Shown here one piece after another: positions 28,551 through 35,513 of a stretch of DNA of 47,731 nucleotides (its first letter is position 1; each line of letters starts with the position of its first letter). Origin of the DNA: Sphaerimonospora mesophila NBRC 14179 = JCM 3151 (GTDB lineage Bacteria; Actinomycetota; Actinomycetes; Streptosporangiales; Streptosporangiaceae); assembly GCA_001552515.1 (NCBI GenBank), contig BCRI01000051.1, forward strand, positions 1 through 47,731. The letters run 5' to 3'. The notes below the pieces were generated by a model, which was not told where the DNA came from, searched no databases, and saw only the letters and a list, made by a program, of their open reading frames with translations. The position numbers and the translations under genes were made by a program.

Positions 28551-28973
28551 GTGAGGGATGACGGCGCTTCCGCGCACGTCTCGCGGTCGGCCGGGGAACG
28601 TGGTTTCTCCCTGGCCGACCTGCCGGACGTGCGGGAGTTCGCCGCCGCGGAGGCACGCCGTCGCGGGATGCCGGACGACGCCGTCGGCGACTTCCTGCTC
28701 GCGCTGAACGAGGTCGCGACCAACGCGGTGACGCACGGCTCCACGAAGGCCCGGCTGAGCGTCTGGCGGGACGGCGCCGACCTGGTCGTCGGCGTGCGCG
28801 ACGAGGGCGGGGGCTGGCGTCCGGAGGGCGTTCCGGGGGAGACCCCGCCGCCCGAGAACGCGACCAGCGGCATGGGCCTGTGGGTGGCGCGCCGGCTCAG
28901 CAAGGACATGAAGGTTGAAACAGGGGCGGACGGGACGATCGTAACGATGCGTTTCCCGGTCCGTACCGGGTAG
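28551..28973 (+). CDS. RsbW-like ATP-binding anti-sigma factor/serine kinase
   Basis: A 140-residue GHKL ATPase. LLALNEVATNAVTHGS gives the N box with the catalytic-type Glu and Asn, VRDEGGGW is the G1 box, and GMGLWVARRLSKDMKVET is the G2 box. It would bind the sigma factor from the gene 128 bp upstream and phosphorylate the STAS protein. Start is GTG 28551 with AAAGG somewhat far upstream (about 11 bases), so translation may be modest. The gap before it contains only very short frames. Confidence 0.87.
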   Translation: MRDDGASAHVSRSAGERGFSLADLPDVREFAAAEARRRGMPDDAVGDFLLALNEVATNAVTHGSTKARLSVWRDGADLVVGVRDEGGGWRPEGVPGETPPPENATSGMGLWVARRLSKDMKVETGADGTIVTMRFPVRTG

Positions 28974-28982
28974 GGGGCCCCC

Positions 28983-30281
28983 ATGGCAGTCCCACGGATT
29001 CTGATCGTCGGCGGCGGTTACGTCGGCATGTACACGGCGCTTCGCCTGCAGCGCAAGCTACACCGAGGTGAGGCCCAGGTCACCGTCGTGGACGACGATT
29101 CCTACATGACGTACCAGCCCTTCCTGCCCGAGGCGGCGGCGGGGAGCATCGAGGCGCGGCATGTCGTGGTCCCGCTCCGGCAGGTCCTCTCGTCGTGCCG
29201 GATCTTCAGCGGACGAGCCACCTCGGTCCGGCTGGCCGACCGGAAGGCGGAGGTCAAACCACACGAGGGGCCGGAACTGACCCTCGACTACGACTACGTC
29301 GTCCTCGCGCCGGGTTCGGTCTCCCGGCTCCTCCCGATCCCCGGTCTGGCCGAGAGCGGCATCGGCTTCAAGACCGTCGAGGAGGCCATCCACCTGCGCA
29401 ACCACGTGCTCGGCCGGATGGACGTGGCCGCCTCGACGACCGACGAGGAGGTGCGCCGGCGGGCGCTGACCTTCGTGTTCGTCGGTGGCGGCTTCGCCGG
29501 CGTCGAGGCGCTCGCCGAGCTGGAGGACATGGCCACCTACGCCTGCAGGTTCTTCAAAGGGATCCGCAGGAAGGACATGCGCTGGGTCCTCGTCGAGGCC
29601 ACCGACCGCATCCTGCCCGAGGTCGGGCCGGACATGGGCCGCTGGACCGCCCGCCAGCTGAGCGAGCGGGGCGTCGAGGTGAGGATGCGCACGCTGCTGA
29701 AGTCGGCGGAGAACTGCCACATCGTCCTCGACGACGGCGATGCGTTCGACACCGACACGCTCGTCTGGACCGCGGGGGTGAAGCCGAACCCGCTCGTACG
29801 CGCCGGCGACCTGCCGCTGGACGAGAAGGGCAGGGTGAAGGCCACCCCCTTCCTGCGGGTCGAGGGCACCGATTTCGCGTTCACGGCCGGGGACGCCGCC
29901 GCCGTGCCGGACCTCACCCGTCCAGGGCAGATGTGCCCGCCCAACGCCCAGCATGCCGTACGGCAGGCCCGCCGGCTCGCCGACAACCTGCTGGCGGCGC
30001 TACGCGGCGGCGGCCTGCGGCCGTACCGGCACAAGTCGGCCGGATCGGTGGCCAGCCTCGGGCTCTACAAGGGCGTGGCGCAGGTCTACGGCCGGGAGCT
30101 GCGCGGGTATCCCGCGTGGTTCATGCACCGGACCTATCACCTGATGCGGATGCCCACGCTGAACAAGAAGTCCCGCATCCTGGCGGACTGGACGCTCGGC
30201 CTGTTCTTCCCCAGGGAGATCGTCTCGCTGGGGGCCGTGCAGAACCCCCGCGAGGAGTTCACCCTGGCCGCGCGCATGTGA
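28983..30281 (+). CDS. NDH-2-like FAD-dependent NADH dehydrogenase
   Basis: A 432-residue pyridine nucleotide-disulfide oxidoreductase of the type II NADH dehydrogenase group. FAD-binding ILIVGGGYVGMYTALRLQ opens the protein, FVFVGGGFAGVEALAEL is the NADH-binding fold, and FAFTAGDAAAV the second FAD segment. GQMCPPNAQHAVRQA and a C-terminal amphipathic part (WFMHRTYHLMRMPTLNKK... LGLFFPRE) fit membrane association and quinone reduction. It lies 9 bases after the anti-sigma gene and is probably co-transcribed with it, perhaps as part of a stress response. Confidence 0.9.
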   Translation: MAVPRILIVGGGYVGMYTALRLQRKLHRGEAQVTVVDDDSYMTYQPFLPEAAAGSIEARHVVVPLRQVLSSCRIFSGRATSVRLADRKAEVKPHEGPELTLDYDYVVLAPGSVSRLLPIPGLAESGIGFKTVEEAIHLRNHVLGRMDVAASTTDEEVRRRALTFVFVGGGFAGVEALAELEDMATYACRFFKGIRRKDMRWVLVEATDRILPEVGPDMGRWTARQLSERGVEVRMRTLLKSAENCHIVLDDGDAFDTDTLVWTAGVKPNPLVRAGDLPLDEKGRVKATPFLRVEGTDFAFTAGDAAAVPDLTRPGQMCPPNAQHAVRQARRLADNLLAALRGGGLRPYRHKSAGSVASLGLYKGVAQVYGRELRGYPAWFMHRTYHLMRMPTLNKKSRILADWTLGLFFPREIVSLGAVQNPREEFTLAARM

Positions 30282-30297
30282 GCGCGAGATCCCCGGC

Positions 30298-31044
30298 TCA
30301 GCCGAGCAACTCGTCGGCGACCAGGAGGAGCTTCAGGGCCGCGGGGTTGGTCGTCGCGGTTCCCCTGGGGATCCGCGCGGCCATCCCCTCCAGCAGCAGG
30401 TGGATGTCGCCGGGGCGGCCCGTGTCGCCGGGACGGGCGGCGGAGGTCGCGTGCCGCAGCCGGAGCAGGAGCTCCAGCCCGCAGGCGGCCTGGGTCGCGA
30501 GCAGCGCCAGCAGGCTGACGTCGTCGAGCTCGCCCCGCGAGTCCCGTGCGCCCTGTGAGCCCTGTACGCCCCATGAGCCTCTTGCGCCCTGAGCGCCCTC
30601 TGCGCCGAATGCGCCGGCCATGCCGCCTGTGCCGTTCTGGCCCGGCGGTCCGGGCGTGCGGTCCAGCACCTCCAGCACGCCGATGCACTCCTCGTACCGG
30701 ATGAGAGGCGCGGCCATGATGCTGCGCGGGACGTAGCCGGTGGACTCGGCCGCGTCATGGGCGAACTGCGCCGTCTCCGCCACGTCGTCGACGATCATGG
30801 GCTGGCCGCTGGCCGCGACCGACCCGGCGATGCCCGTACCAGGCGGGAACCGCGTGCCCAGCAGGTGCTTTTCGCCCTCGCCGGAGACCGCCTCGAAGAC
30901 CAGCTCGCCGGTGGTCTCGTCCACCAGGAAGATCGAGGCGGCGGCGGACCGGAACACGTGCCGGGCAACCTCCACGATGGACTGCAGGAGCCGCCGCTCG
31001 GTGATCTCGGCGCTCCCGGAAGGCAGCGGGTCAAACAGGGACAT
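30298..31044 (-). CDS. GAF-domain protein with collagen-like insert
   Basis: A 248-residue protein with one GAF domain: LLQSIVEVARHVFRSAAASIFLVDETTGELVFEAVSGEG, GTGIAGSVAASGQPMIVDDV, SIMAAPLIRYEECIGVLEVLDR. Inside the late part of the domain, a Gly-X-X stretch (GAFGAEGAQGARGSWGVQGS and more, about 40 residues) interrupts the fold before LLALLATQAACGLELL resumes it. A helical C-terminus follows. ATG 31044 has GGAGG five bases upstream. It overlaps the S8 protease stop by 14 bases, so it is the last gene of a four-gene operon. A sensory role is likely; the ligand is unknown. Confidence 0.82.
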   Translation of the reverse strand: MSLFDPLPSGSAEITERRLLQSIVEVARHVFRSAAASIFLVDETTGELVFEAVSGEGEKHLLGTRFPPGTGIAGSVAASGQPMIVDDVAETAQFAHDAAESTGYVPRSIMAAPLIRYEECIGVLEVLDRTPGPPGQNGTGGMAGAFGAEGAQGARGSWGVQGSQGARDSRGELDDVSLLALLATQAACGLELLLRLRHATSAARPGDTGRPGDIHLLLEGMAARIPRGTATTNPAALKLLLVADELLG

Positions 31045-31906
31045 TCGTGCCTCCGTGGTCTGTGGCGACATTGCGAGCGGTCAGATAGAGCGCCGACTTG
31101 AGCTGGAACGGCGTCATCCACGCGTGCTTGCTCAGGATGAGCGCGCAGACGCCGGTGATGTGCGGCGTGGCGAAGCTGTTTCCGGTGCTGTGGATCCGCC
31201 TGCCGCCCGGCCAGGCGACCGGGACCTTGACGCCGCGCGCGTAGAACTCGGCCGGCGGCGCCGGGTTGTAGTAGTAGGTCAACGGGTCGGGCTCGTCGTG
31301 GCTGGCCACCGAGATGACCGAGGAGAACGCCCAGGGGAAGCTCACCACGGGCATGTTGTGCGCCGAGGCCACGATGAGGCAGCGCCGGAAGTAGGCGAGG
31401 TCGGCCAGCTCGTGCAGTGCCGCCCGGAACTCGTTCCGCGTGGTCGACAGGCTGAGGTTGACGAGGTCGAAGTCCGCCTCGACGGCCCAGCGGAGGCCCG
31501 CCAGAAGGGCGGAGCCGGTGCCGGTCTTGCCGTCGGTCAGCACCCGGACGGAGGTCAGCGAGACCCCCGGGGCGACCGATCGGATCACGCTCGCGCACGC
31601 CGTGCCGTGGCCCGCCGGGTCGACCGGGTCGCAGTCGGCCAGCACCGGCCTCCCGCCGTCCCCTGAGACGACCACCAGGGACCGCGCCAGGGCGCCGACC
31701 AGCGGGTGGCCGCCTTCGACGCCGGTGTCGACCACGCAGACGCGCACGCCCGATCCGTCGGCGCCGCCCCACGCCCAGTCCCTGGTGACCTCCTCCTGCC
31801 GGCTCACCTGGAACGCCTCCAGCTCGAGCCGGGACGTCGCCAGCCCCCAGGCGGGCATGCCCGGGAAGTGCTCACGCCGCTCCCGGCGCCACGGTGGCGG
31901 GGTCAC
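31031..31906 (-). CDS. Subtilisin-like S8 serine protease without propeptide
   Basis: A 291-residue S8 peptidase with the full triad: Asp60 in VVDTGVEGGHP, His100 in AGHGTACA and Ser244 in TGNSFATPH; Asn184 (SAHN) is the oxyanion residue. There is no signal peptide and the only N-terminal extension is about 50 residues, too short for a standard inhibitor propeptide, so it probably acts in the cytosol. GTG 31906 overlaps the cyclase-ATPase stop (GTGA). The neighbouring peptide-modification genes make peptide processing or signalling cleavage plausible. Confidence 0.87.
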   Translation of the reverse strand: MTPPPWRRERREHFPGMPAWGLATSRLELEAFQVSRQEEVTRDWAWGGADGSGVRVCVVDTGVEGGHPLVGALARSLVVVSGDGGRPVLADCDPVDPAGHGTACASVIRSVAPGVSLTSVRVLTDGKTGTGSALLAGLRWAVEADFDLVNLSLSTTRNEFRAALHELADLAYFRRCLIVASAHNMPVVSFPWAFSSVISVASHDEPDPLTYYYNPAPPAEFYARGVKVPVAWPGGRRIHSTGNSFATPHITGVCALILSKHAWMTPFQLKSALYLTARNVATDHGGTNVPV

Positions 31907-34900
31907 CGCTCCACCTCCTCGCCGCCGGGCCCGGCAGCGAGCCGGGCCCGGACCCGTTCCGCCGGCAGCGCGGCGCCCTTGGCCGCGTACGCCCGCAGGG
32001 CCCGTCCGGCGGCGTCGGCCGATTCGGCCGTACGGCCGGCCGCGCGGTGGACGTCGGCGATCTCGGCGAGCACGTCGCCGCGCAGGCACGGATCGTCGAT
32101 CAGGCCGAGCCGCTCCAGCGCCAGCGCGGCGAGCGCGGCGGCCGCCCGGTGCTCGCCCCGCCGGGCCTCGACCCCGGCGCGCAGGGCGATGAGGAGCAGC
32201 TCGGCGCGCGCGTGGCGGCCGCCGGGCTCGGCCGTAAGGCGGGTTAGCGCCCGTCCCGCCTCCGGGAGGCGGCCCTGCCGCAGCAGCTCGCGCGCCTCGT
32301 AGGCCTCCAGTGTCAGCGCCGGGCCGACCTGGCCCGCCGCGCGAAGCGCCGCCGCACCCCGCCGGAACAGCTCTTCGGCGGTCGCGTGGCGGCCGGCGAG
32401 GGATTCCACCAGCCCCTGCACCTGGACGACCGCGGCCGCCGCCAGATCGAGATGGAGATCGCGCACGTGCCGGTCCGCCGTGGCCAGTACGGCACGGGCC
32501 GCCGTGATGTCGCCGGAAAGGGCGAGCAGCCGCCCCCGCGTGATCAGAACCGGCACCAGCAGCGCCCGGTCCCCACCGAATCTGGCCGCCAGATCGGCGC
32601 ACAGCGCGAGGCTCTCCCCGATCGGCGTCGGCGACCATTGGGCCAGCTCGCACAGCCCGCTGAGCAGGCGGTTCTCCTCATAGCCGTCGCCCAGGGACGC
32701 GGCGCGGGCCAGGCCGTCCCGCAGCGCCGCCTCCGCGGCGCCGAAACGTCCCTCGTCCAGGTCGACCAGCGCCTCCAGCTGGTGCAGGCGGCACCAGCTC
32801 AGGTCGTCGCCGGGGTCGGCGGCGAGCAGTTCGCGCAGTGGTCCTGGCTCCGGCGGGCGGGTCCCGAACCGGGCGGCCAGGATCTCGCGCTGGACCGCGC
32901 AGGTCGTCGCGTTGCGCCGGTCGCCCGGCAGCAGCCGCTCCGCCGCGTCCAGCGCGGCGAACGCCCGGTCGCGGTCGCCGCGCGCCAGCCCCGCGTCGCA
33001 GATGCGCACGGCCAGCGGCCGGTGCCCGGCGTCGCCGGGCGGCAGCAGCTCGCGCCCCCGTTCCAGCAGCGCGATGGCGGCCGGCAGGTCCTTGCGGTGC
33101 AGCGCGTGCGTGCCCTCCCCGATGAGGGCGCGTGCGGCCCGCTCGGTGAGCGCCGGCAGCCCGGGATCGTCCGGCCGGACCTCCCGGGTGAAGCGGCAGG
33201 CGGCCTCCAGGTGGTGGGCGAGATCGTCCTGCTCGGCCTGCCCGGACAGGTGGTCGGCGAGCGCCAGATGCCAGGCGGCCCGCAGCTCCTTGCGGGTCAT
33301 CGCGTAGACGGTGTCCCGGGTCAGGGTCTGCGTGAACTGGTACGAGCCCGGCGCCGGCCCGTGCTGGATCAGGCGATGCCGCCCGAGCCGTGCCAGCGGC
33401 TCGTCCAGGCCCGGCCGGCGTTCCTCGCCGTGGTGGAACACGACCCTCAGCCGATCCGCCGTGAAGACGTGGCCGATCGTCGCGGCACGCTCCAGCACGT
33501 CGCGCTCGCCGTCGCCCAGCCGGTCGAGGCGGGCGCCGAGAAGCGCCTGGATCGTCGGGGGCAGCGGCGCGTCCTCCCCCTCCTCCAGCAGCATCTCCAG
33601 CATCAGTTCGGCGAACAGCGGGTTGCCGTCGGAGCCGTCGACGACGCGCGGGCACAGGTCGTCGACCCGATGGGCGACCACCTCGGCGGACGACGCCCGG
33701 CCGGTGTACAGCGCGGCGACCAGGCGTTCCATCCCGGGCCTGTCCAGCGGCCCGAGCTCCAGGTGGACCGCGCATTCCCGGTCGCCGCACCACGCGGGCC
33801 GGATGTCGGCGAGCTCGGGCCGGGCCGCGCAGACGAGGAGGACGGGCACGTCGGGAAGCCAGGCCGCGAGGTCCTCGATGAGATCGAGGAGCGTCGTCTC
33901 CGCCCACTGCAGGTCCTCCCAGACCGCCACCACCGGCCCCCGCCGCGCGAGCGACTCGAACAGGGCGCGGACCGCTCGCGAGATCTCCTCCACCCCCGCG
34001 CCGTCCCCGCTACGCCCCGGCCCGGAGCCGGCGGTGAGACCGCGCAGGGCCGACACGCTCGCCGCCTCCATCGGCGCGGCCGCCGACGGCCAGCGCCCGT
34101 TGAGTGATCCGATCATCTCCGTGATGGGACGGTAGGTGACGCCGACGCCGTACGAAGGGCACCGGCCCGTGAGCACGGTCGTCTCCTCGGGCAGGCCGCC
34201 CAGGAACTCGCGGACCAACCGGGACTTGCCGATGCCGGGCGCGCCGAGCAGGGTCACGACATGGCACCGGCGCTCCCGCACCACCCGGCGGTAGGCCTCG
34301 TGCAGCCGTTCCAGCTCGGCGGCGCGGCCGATCAGCGGGGTCGGATCCTCCCGCGGCCGGGCGTCCGGCTCCGGCGACAGCAGCCGCCACGCCCGCACCG
34401 GGCTGCTCTTGCCCTTCAACCGGAGCGGTGGCACCGGCTCCACCCTGGCCTGCGACCGGACCATGCGGGCGACGTCCTCCCCGACGAGGATCTCCCCGCC
34501 GCTCGCGGCCGACTGCAGCCGGCTCGCGGTGTTGACGGTGTCGCCGATGACGCGCAGGTCCGCCCCGGGCAGGTCGATGACGACCGCCTCCCCGGCGGAG
34601 ATGCCGCAGTGCGCGTCCAGCCGGATCCCGTGCGTGTGCCCGAGCGCGTCGCTCAGGTCCCGGACCCGGGCGAGGGCGTCGTGGGCGGCGCGGACCGCCC
34701 GGATGGCGTCGTCGCCCTTGCTGATCGGGATGCCGAAGGTCGCCATGATCGCGTCGCCGATGTACTTCTCCACCACCCCGCCGTGCTCGACGATGCCCGA
34801 CGTGCACGCCTGGTAGTACCGGTCCAGCACATGCCGCAGCAGCTCGGGATCGAGACGTTCCGCGAGCTCCGTCGAGCCGACGAGGTCGATGAAGACGACG

Positions 34901-34941
34901 ACGACGTGGCGGCGCGCCGGGCGCGAGGCCCTGGAGTTCAT
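31903..34941 (-). CDS. Adenylate cyclase-AAA ATPase-TPR protein
   Basis: A 1012-residue multidomain protein. Residues 12-190 are a class III nucleotide cyclase with metal ligands Asp19 (VVFIDLVGST) and Asp63 (EKYIGDAIMATF); Lys59 and the Asp of RVIGDTVNTASRLQ favour ATP, and NTASR supplies the transition-state residues. Next is an ATPase module with Walker A LLGAPGIGKSRLV and Walker B-like VVAVWEDLQWAE. The C-terminal half is helical repeats (TPR-like). Unlike related mycobacterial proteins no LuxR helix-turn-helix is visible. ATG 34941 overlaps the stop of the small protein upstream. It may link cAMP to control of the local system, which is an inference. Confidence 0.88.
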   Translation of the reverse strand: MNSRASRPARRHVVVVFIDLVGSTELAERLDPELLRHVLDRYYQACTSGIVEHGGVVEKYIGDAIMATFGIPISKGDDAIRAVRAAHDALARVRDLSDALGHTHGIRLDAHCGISAGEAVVIDLPGADLRVIGDTVNTASRLQSAASGGEILVGEDVARMVRSQARVEPVPPLRLKGKSSPVRAWRLLSPEPDARPREDPTPLIGRAAELERLHEAYRRVVRERRCHVVTLLGAPGIGKSRLVREFLGGLPEETTVLTGRCPSYGVGVTYRPITEMIGSLNGRWPSAAAPMEAASVSALRGLTAGSGPGRSGDGAGVEEISRAVRALFESLARRGPVVAVWEDLQWAETTLLDLIEDLAAWLPDVPVLLVCAARPELADIRPAWCGDRECAVHLELGPLDRPGMERLVAALYTGRASSAEVVAHRVDDLCPRVVDGSDGNPLFAELMLEMLLEEGEDAPLPPTIQALLGARLDRLGDGERDVLERAATIGHVFTADRLRVVFHHGEERRPGLDEPLARLGRHRLIQHGPAPGSYQFTQTLTRDTVYAMTRKELRAAWHLALADHLSGQAEQDDLAHHLEAACRFTREVRPDDPGLPALTERAARALIGEGTHALHRKDLPAAIALLERGRELLPPGDAGHRPLAVRICDAGLARGDRDRAFAALDAAERLLPGDRRNATTCAVQREILAARFGTRPPEPGPLRELLAADPGDDLSWCRLHQLEALVDLDEGRFGAAEAALRDGLARAASLGDGYEENRLLSGLCELAQWSPTPIGESLALCADLAARFGGDRALLVPVLITRGRLLALSGDITAARAVLATADRHVRDLHLDLAAAAVVQVQGLVESLAGRHATAEELFRRGAAALRAAGQVGPALTLEAYEARELLRQGRLPEAGRALTRLTAEPGGRHARAELLLIALRAGVEARRGEHRAAAALAALALERLGLIDDPCLRGDVLAEIADVHRAAGRTAESADAAGRALRAYAAKGAALPAERVRARLAAGPGGEEVER

Positions 34942-35144
34942 ACCAGCTTGAGGTCGTGACCCTCGACCTCACCGGTCACCGCGTCAAGGCGGGTCTTGAT
35001 GGAGATGAGCAGCTCCACCTCGGGCTCGCTCAGCTCGGCGAACACCTGCCGCTGCCGCTCGCTGAGCAGGTCGACGTGGTGGCCCGCCGCGCGCAGGGTG
35101 GTCAACGCGTCGAACGGCCGGGCTTCGGGCTCGGGGCTGGTCAT
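34938..35144 (-). CDS. 68-residue small protein, first gene of the cyclase-protease operon
   Basis: Short hydrophilic protein with an ideal ribosome site (AGGAGG six bases before ATG 35144). Recognisable text is FDALTTLRAAGHHVDLLSER, then LSEPEVELLISIKTRLDAV and the ending EVEGHDLKLV. It resembles small actinobacterial proteins that databases call aroma-sacti cluster domain proteins; this is from memory and not confirmed. It contains no Cys, so it is unlikely to be a thioether-type precursor itself, but it could be a recognition or regulatory protein. The stop overlaps the cyclase start by four bases. Divergent from the 43-residue peptide gene. Confidence 0.75.
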   Translation of the reverse strand: MTSPEPEARPFDALTTLRAAGHHVDLLSERQRQVFAELSEPEVELLISIKTRLDAVTGEVEGHDLKLV

Positions 35145-35185
35145 CGGCTACCTCCTGGTCGCGCCTGCCGCGTCGGGTGATCCAC

Positions 35186-35191
35186 ACGCTA
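35186..35191 (-). promoter_or_regulatory. Candidate -10 of the small protein/cyclase operon
   Basis: On the minus strand TAGCGT is preceded after 17 bases by ACTGGC, which overlaps the left arm of the 35211-35242 inverted repeat. Weak match. Confidence 0.35.
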
Positions 35192-35210
35192 GTGACGACG
35201 GGTTTCGCGC

Positions 35211-35242
35211 CAGTATGGCGACGCCATGCCGCCGCCATACTG
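35211..35242. promoter_or_regulatory. Perfect 10+10 bp inverted repeat in the divergent RiPP promoter
   Basis: CAGTATGGCG (35211-35220) and CGCCATACTG (35233-35242) are exact reverse complements with a 12-bp spacer, so the half-site centres are two helical turns apart. The arms overlap the likely -35 regions of both divergent promoters (minus -10 at 35186-35191; plus -10 TACCGT at 35262-35267). A dimeric regulator bound here could control both transcripts. Confidence 0.75.
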
Positions 35243-35315
35243 CTCCGAAACTGGTCGTTCCTACCGTGTGGCTCACGCCGATGAACGGCATCGGCCGGAA
35301 GGTGAGGAGCAGTTC

Positions 35316-35447
35316 ATGAGCGAGCAGAACGACCTGAACCCCGAGCCCCAGATCACCGAAGAAGAGGCCCCCGAGGTCGTCGCGCACTCCGACGACGAAG
35401 GCGAGGAGACCCCCTGGTGCGTCGGTCACCAGGAGAAGGTCAACTGA
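35316..35447 (+). CDS. 43-residue putative RiPP precursor peptide
   Basis: A small gene with a strong ribosome site (GGTGAGGAGC before ATG 35316) and an acidic leader-like N-terminus (about residues 1-32, rich in Glu and Asp, no aromatic residues). A short C-terminal part, TPWCVGHQEKVN, holds the only Trp (34) and only Cys (35) together with His38 and Lys41. It stands directly before a radical SAM gene, separated by a hairpin. Pro33 lies just before Trp34; cleavage there by the prolyl oligopeptidase encoded downstream would release the ten residues WCVGHQEKVN. I do not recognise this peptide as a known class. The precursor assignment is inferred from size, composition and position. Confidence 0.72.
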   Translation: MSEQNDLNPEPQITEEEAPEVVAHSDDEGEETPWCVGHQEKVN

Positions 35448-35459
35448 GACTCCCGTGGT

Positions 35460-35485
35460 TCCCGGTCTCCCCACGGAGACCGGGA
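35460..35485 (+). terminator. Hairpin between precursor and radical SAM genes
   Basis: TCCCGGTCTCC (35460-35470) pairs perfectly with GGAGACCGGGA (35475-35485) around the loop CCAC: an 11-bp stem. No T-run follows. In RiPP operons such a structure after the precursor gene often acts as a partial terminator or RNA stabiliser, giving more precursor than enzyme. Confidence 0.75.
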
Positions 35486-35513
35486 CCTGTCGTCACGCGG
35501 CATGGAGGAACCG

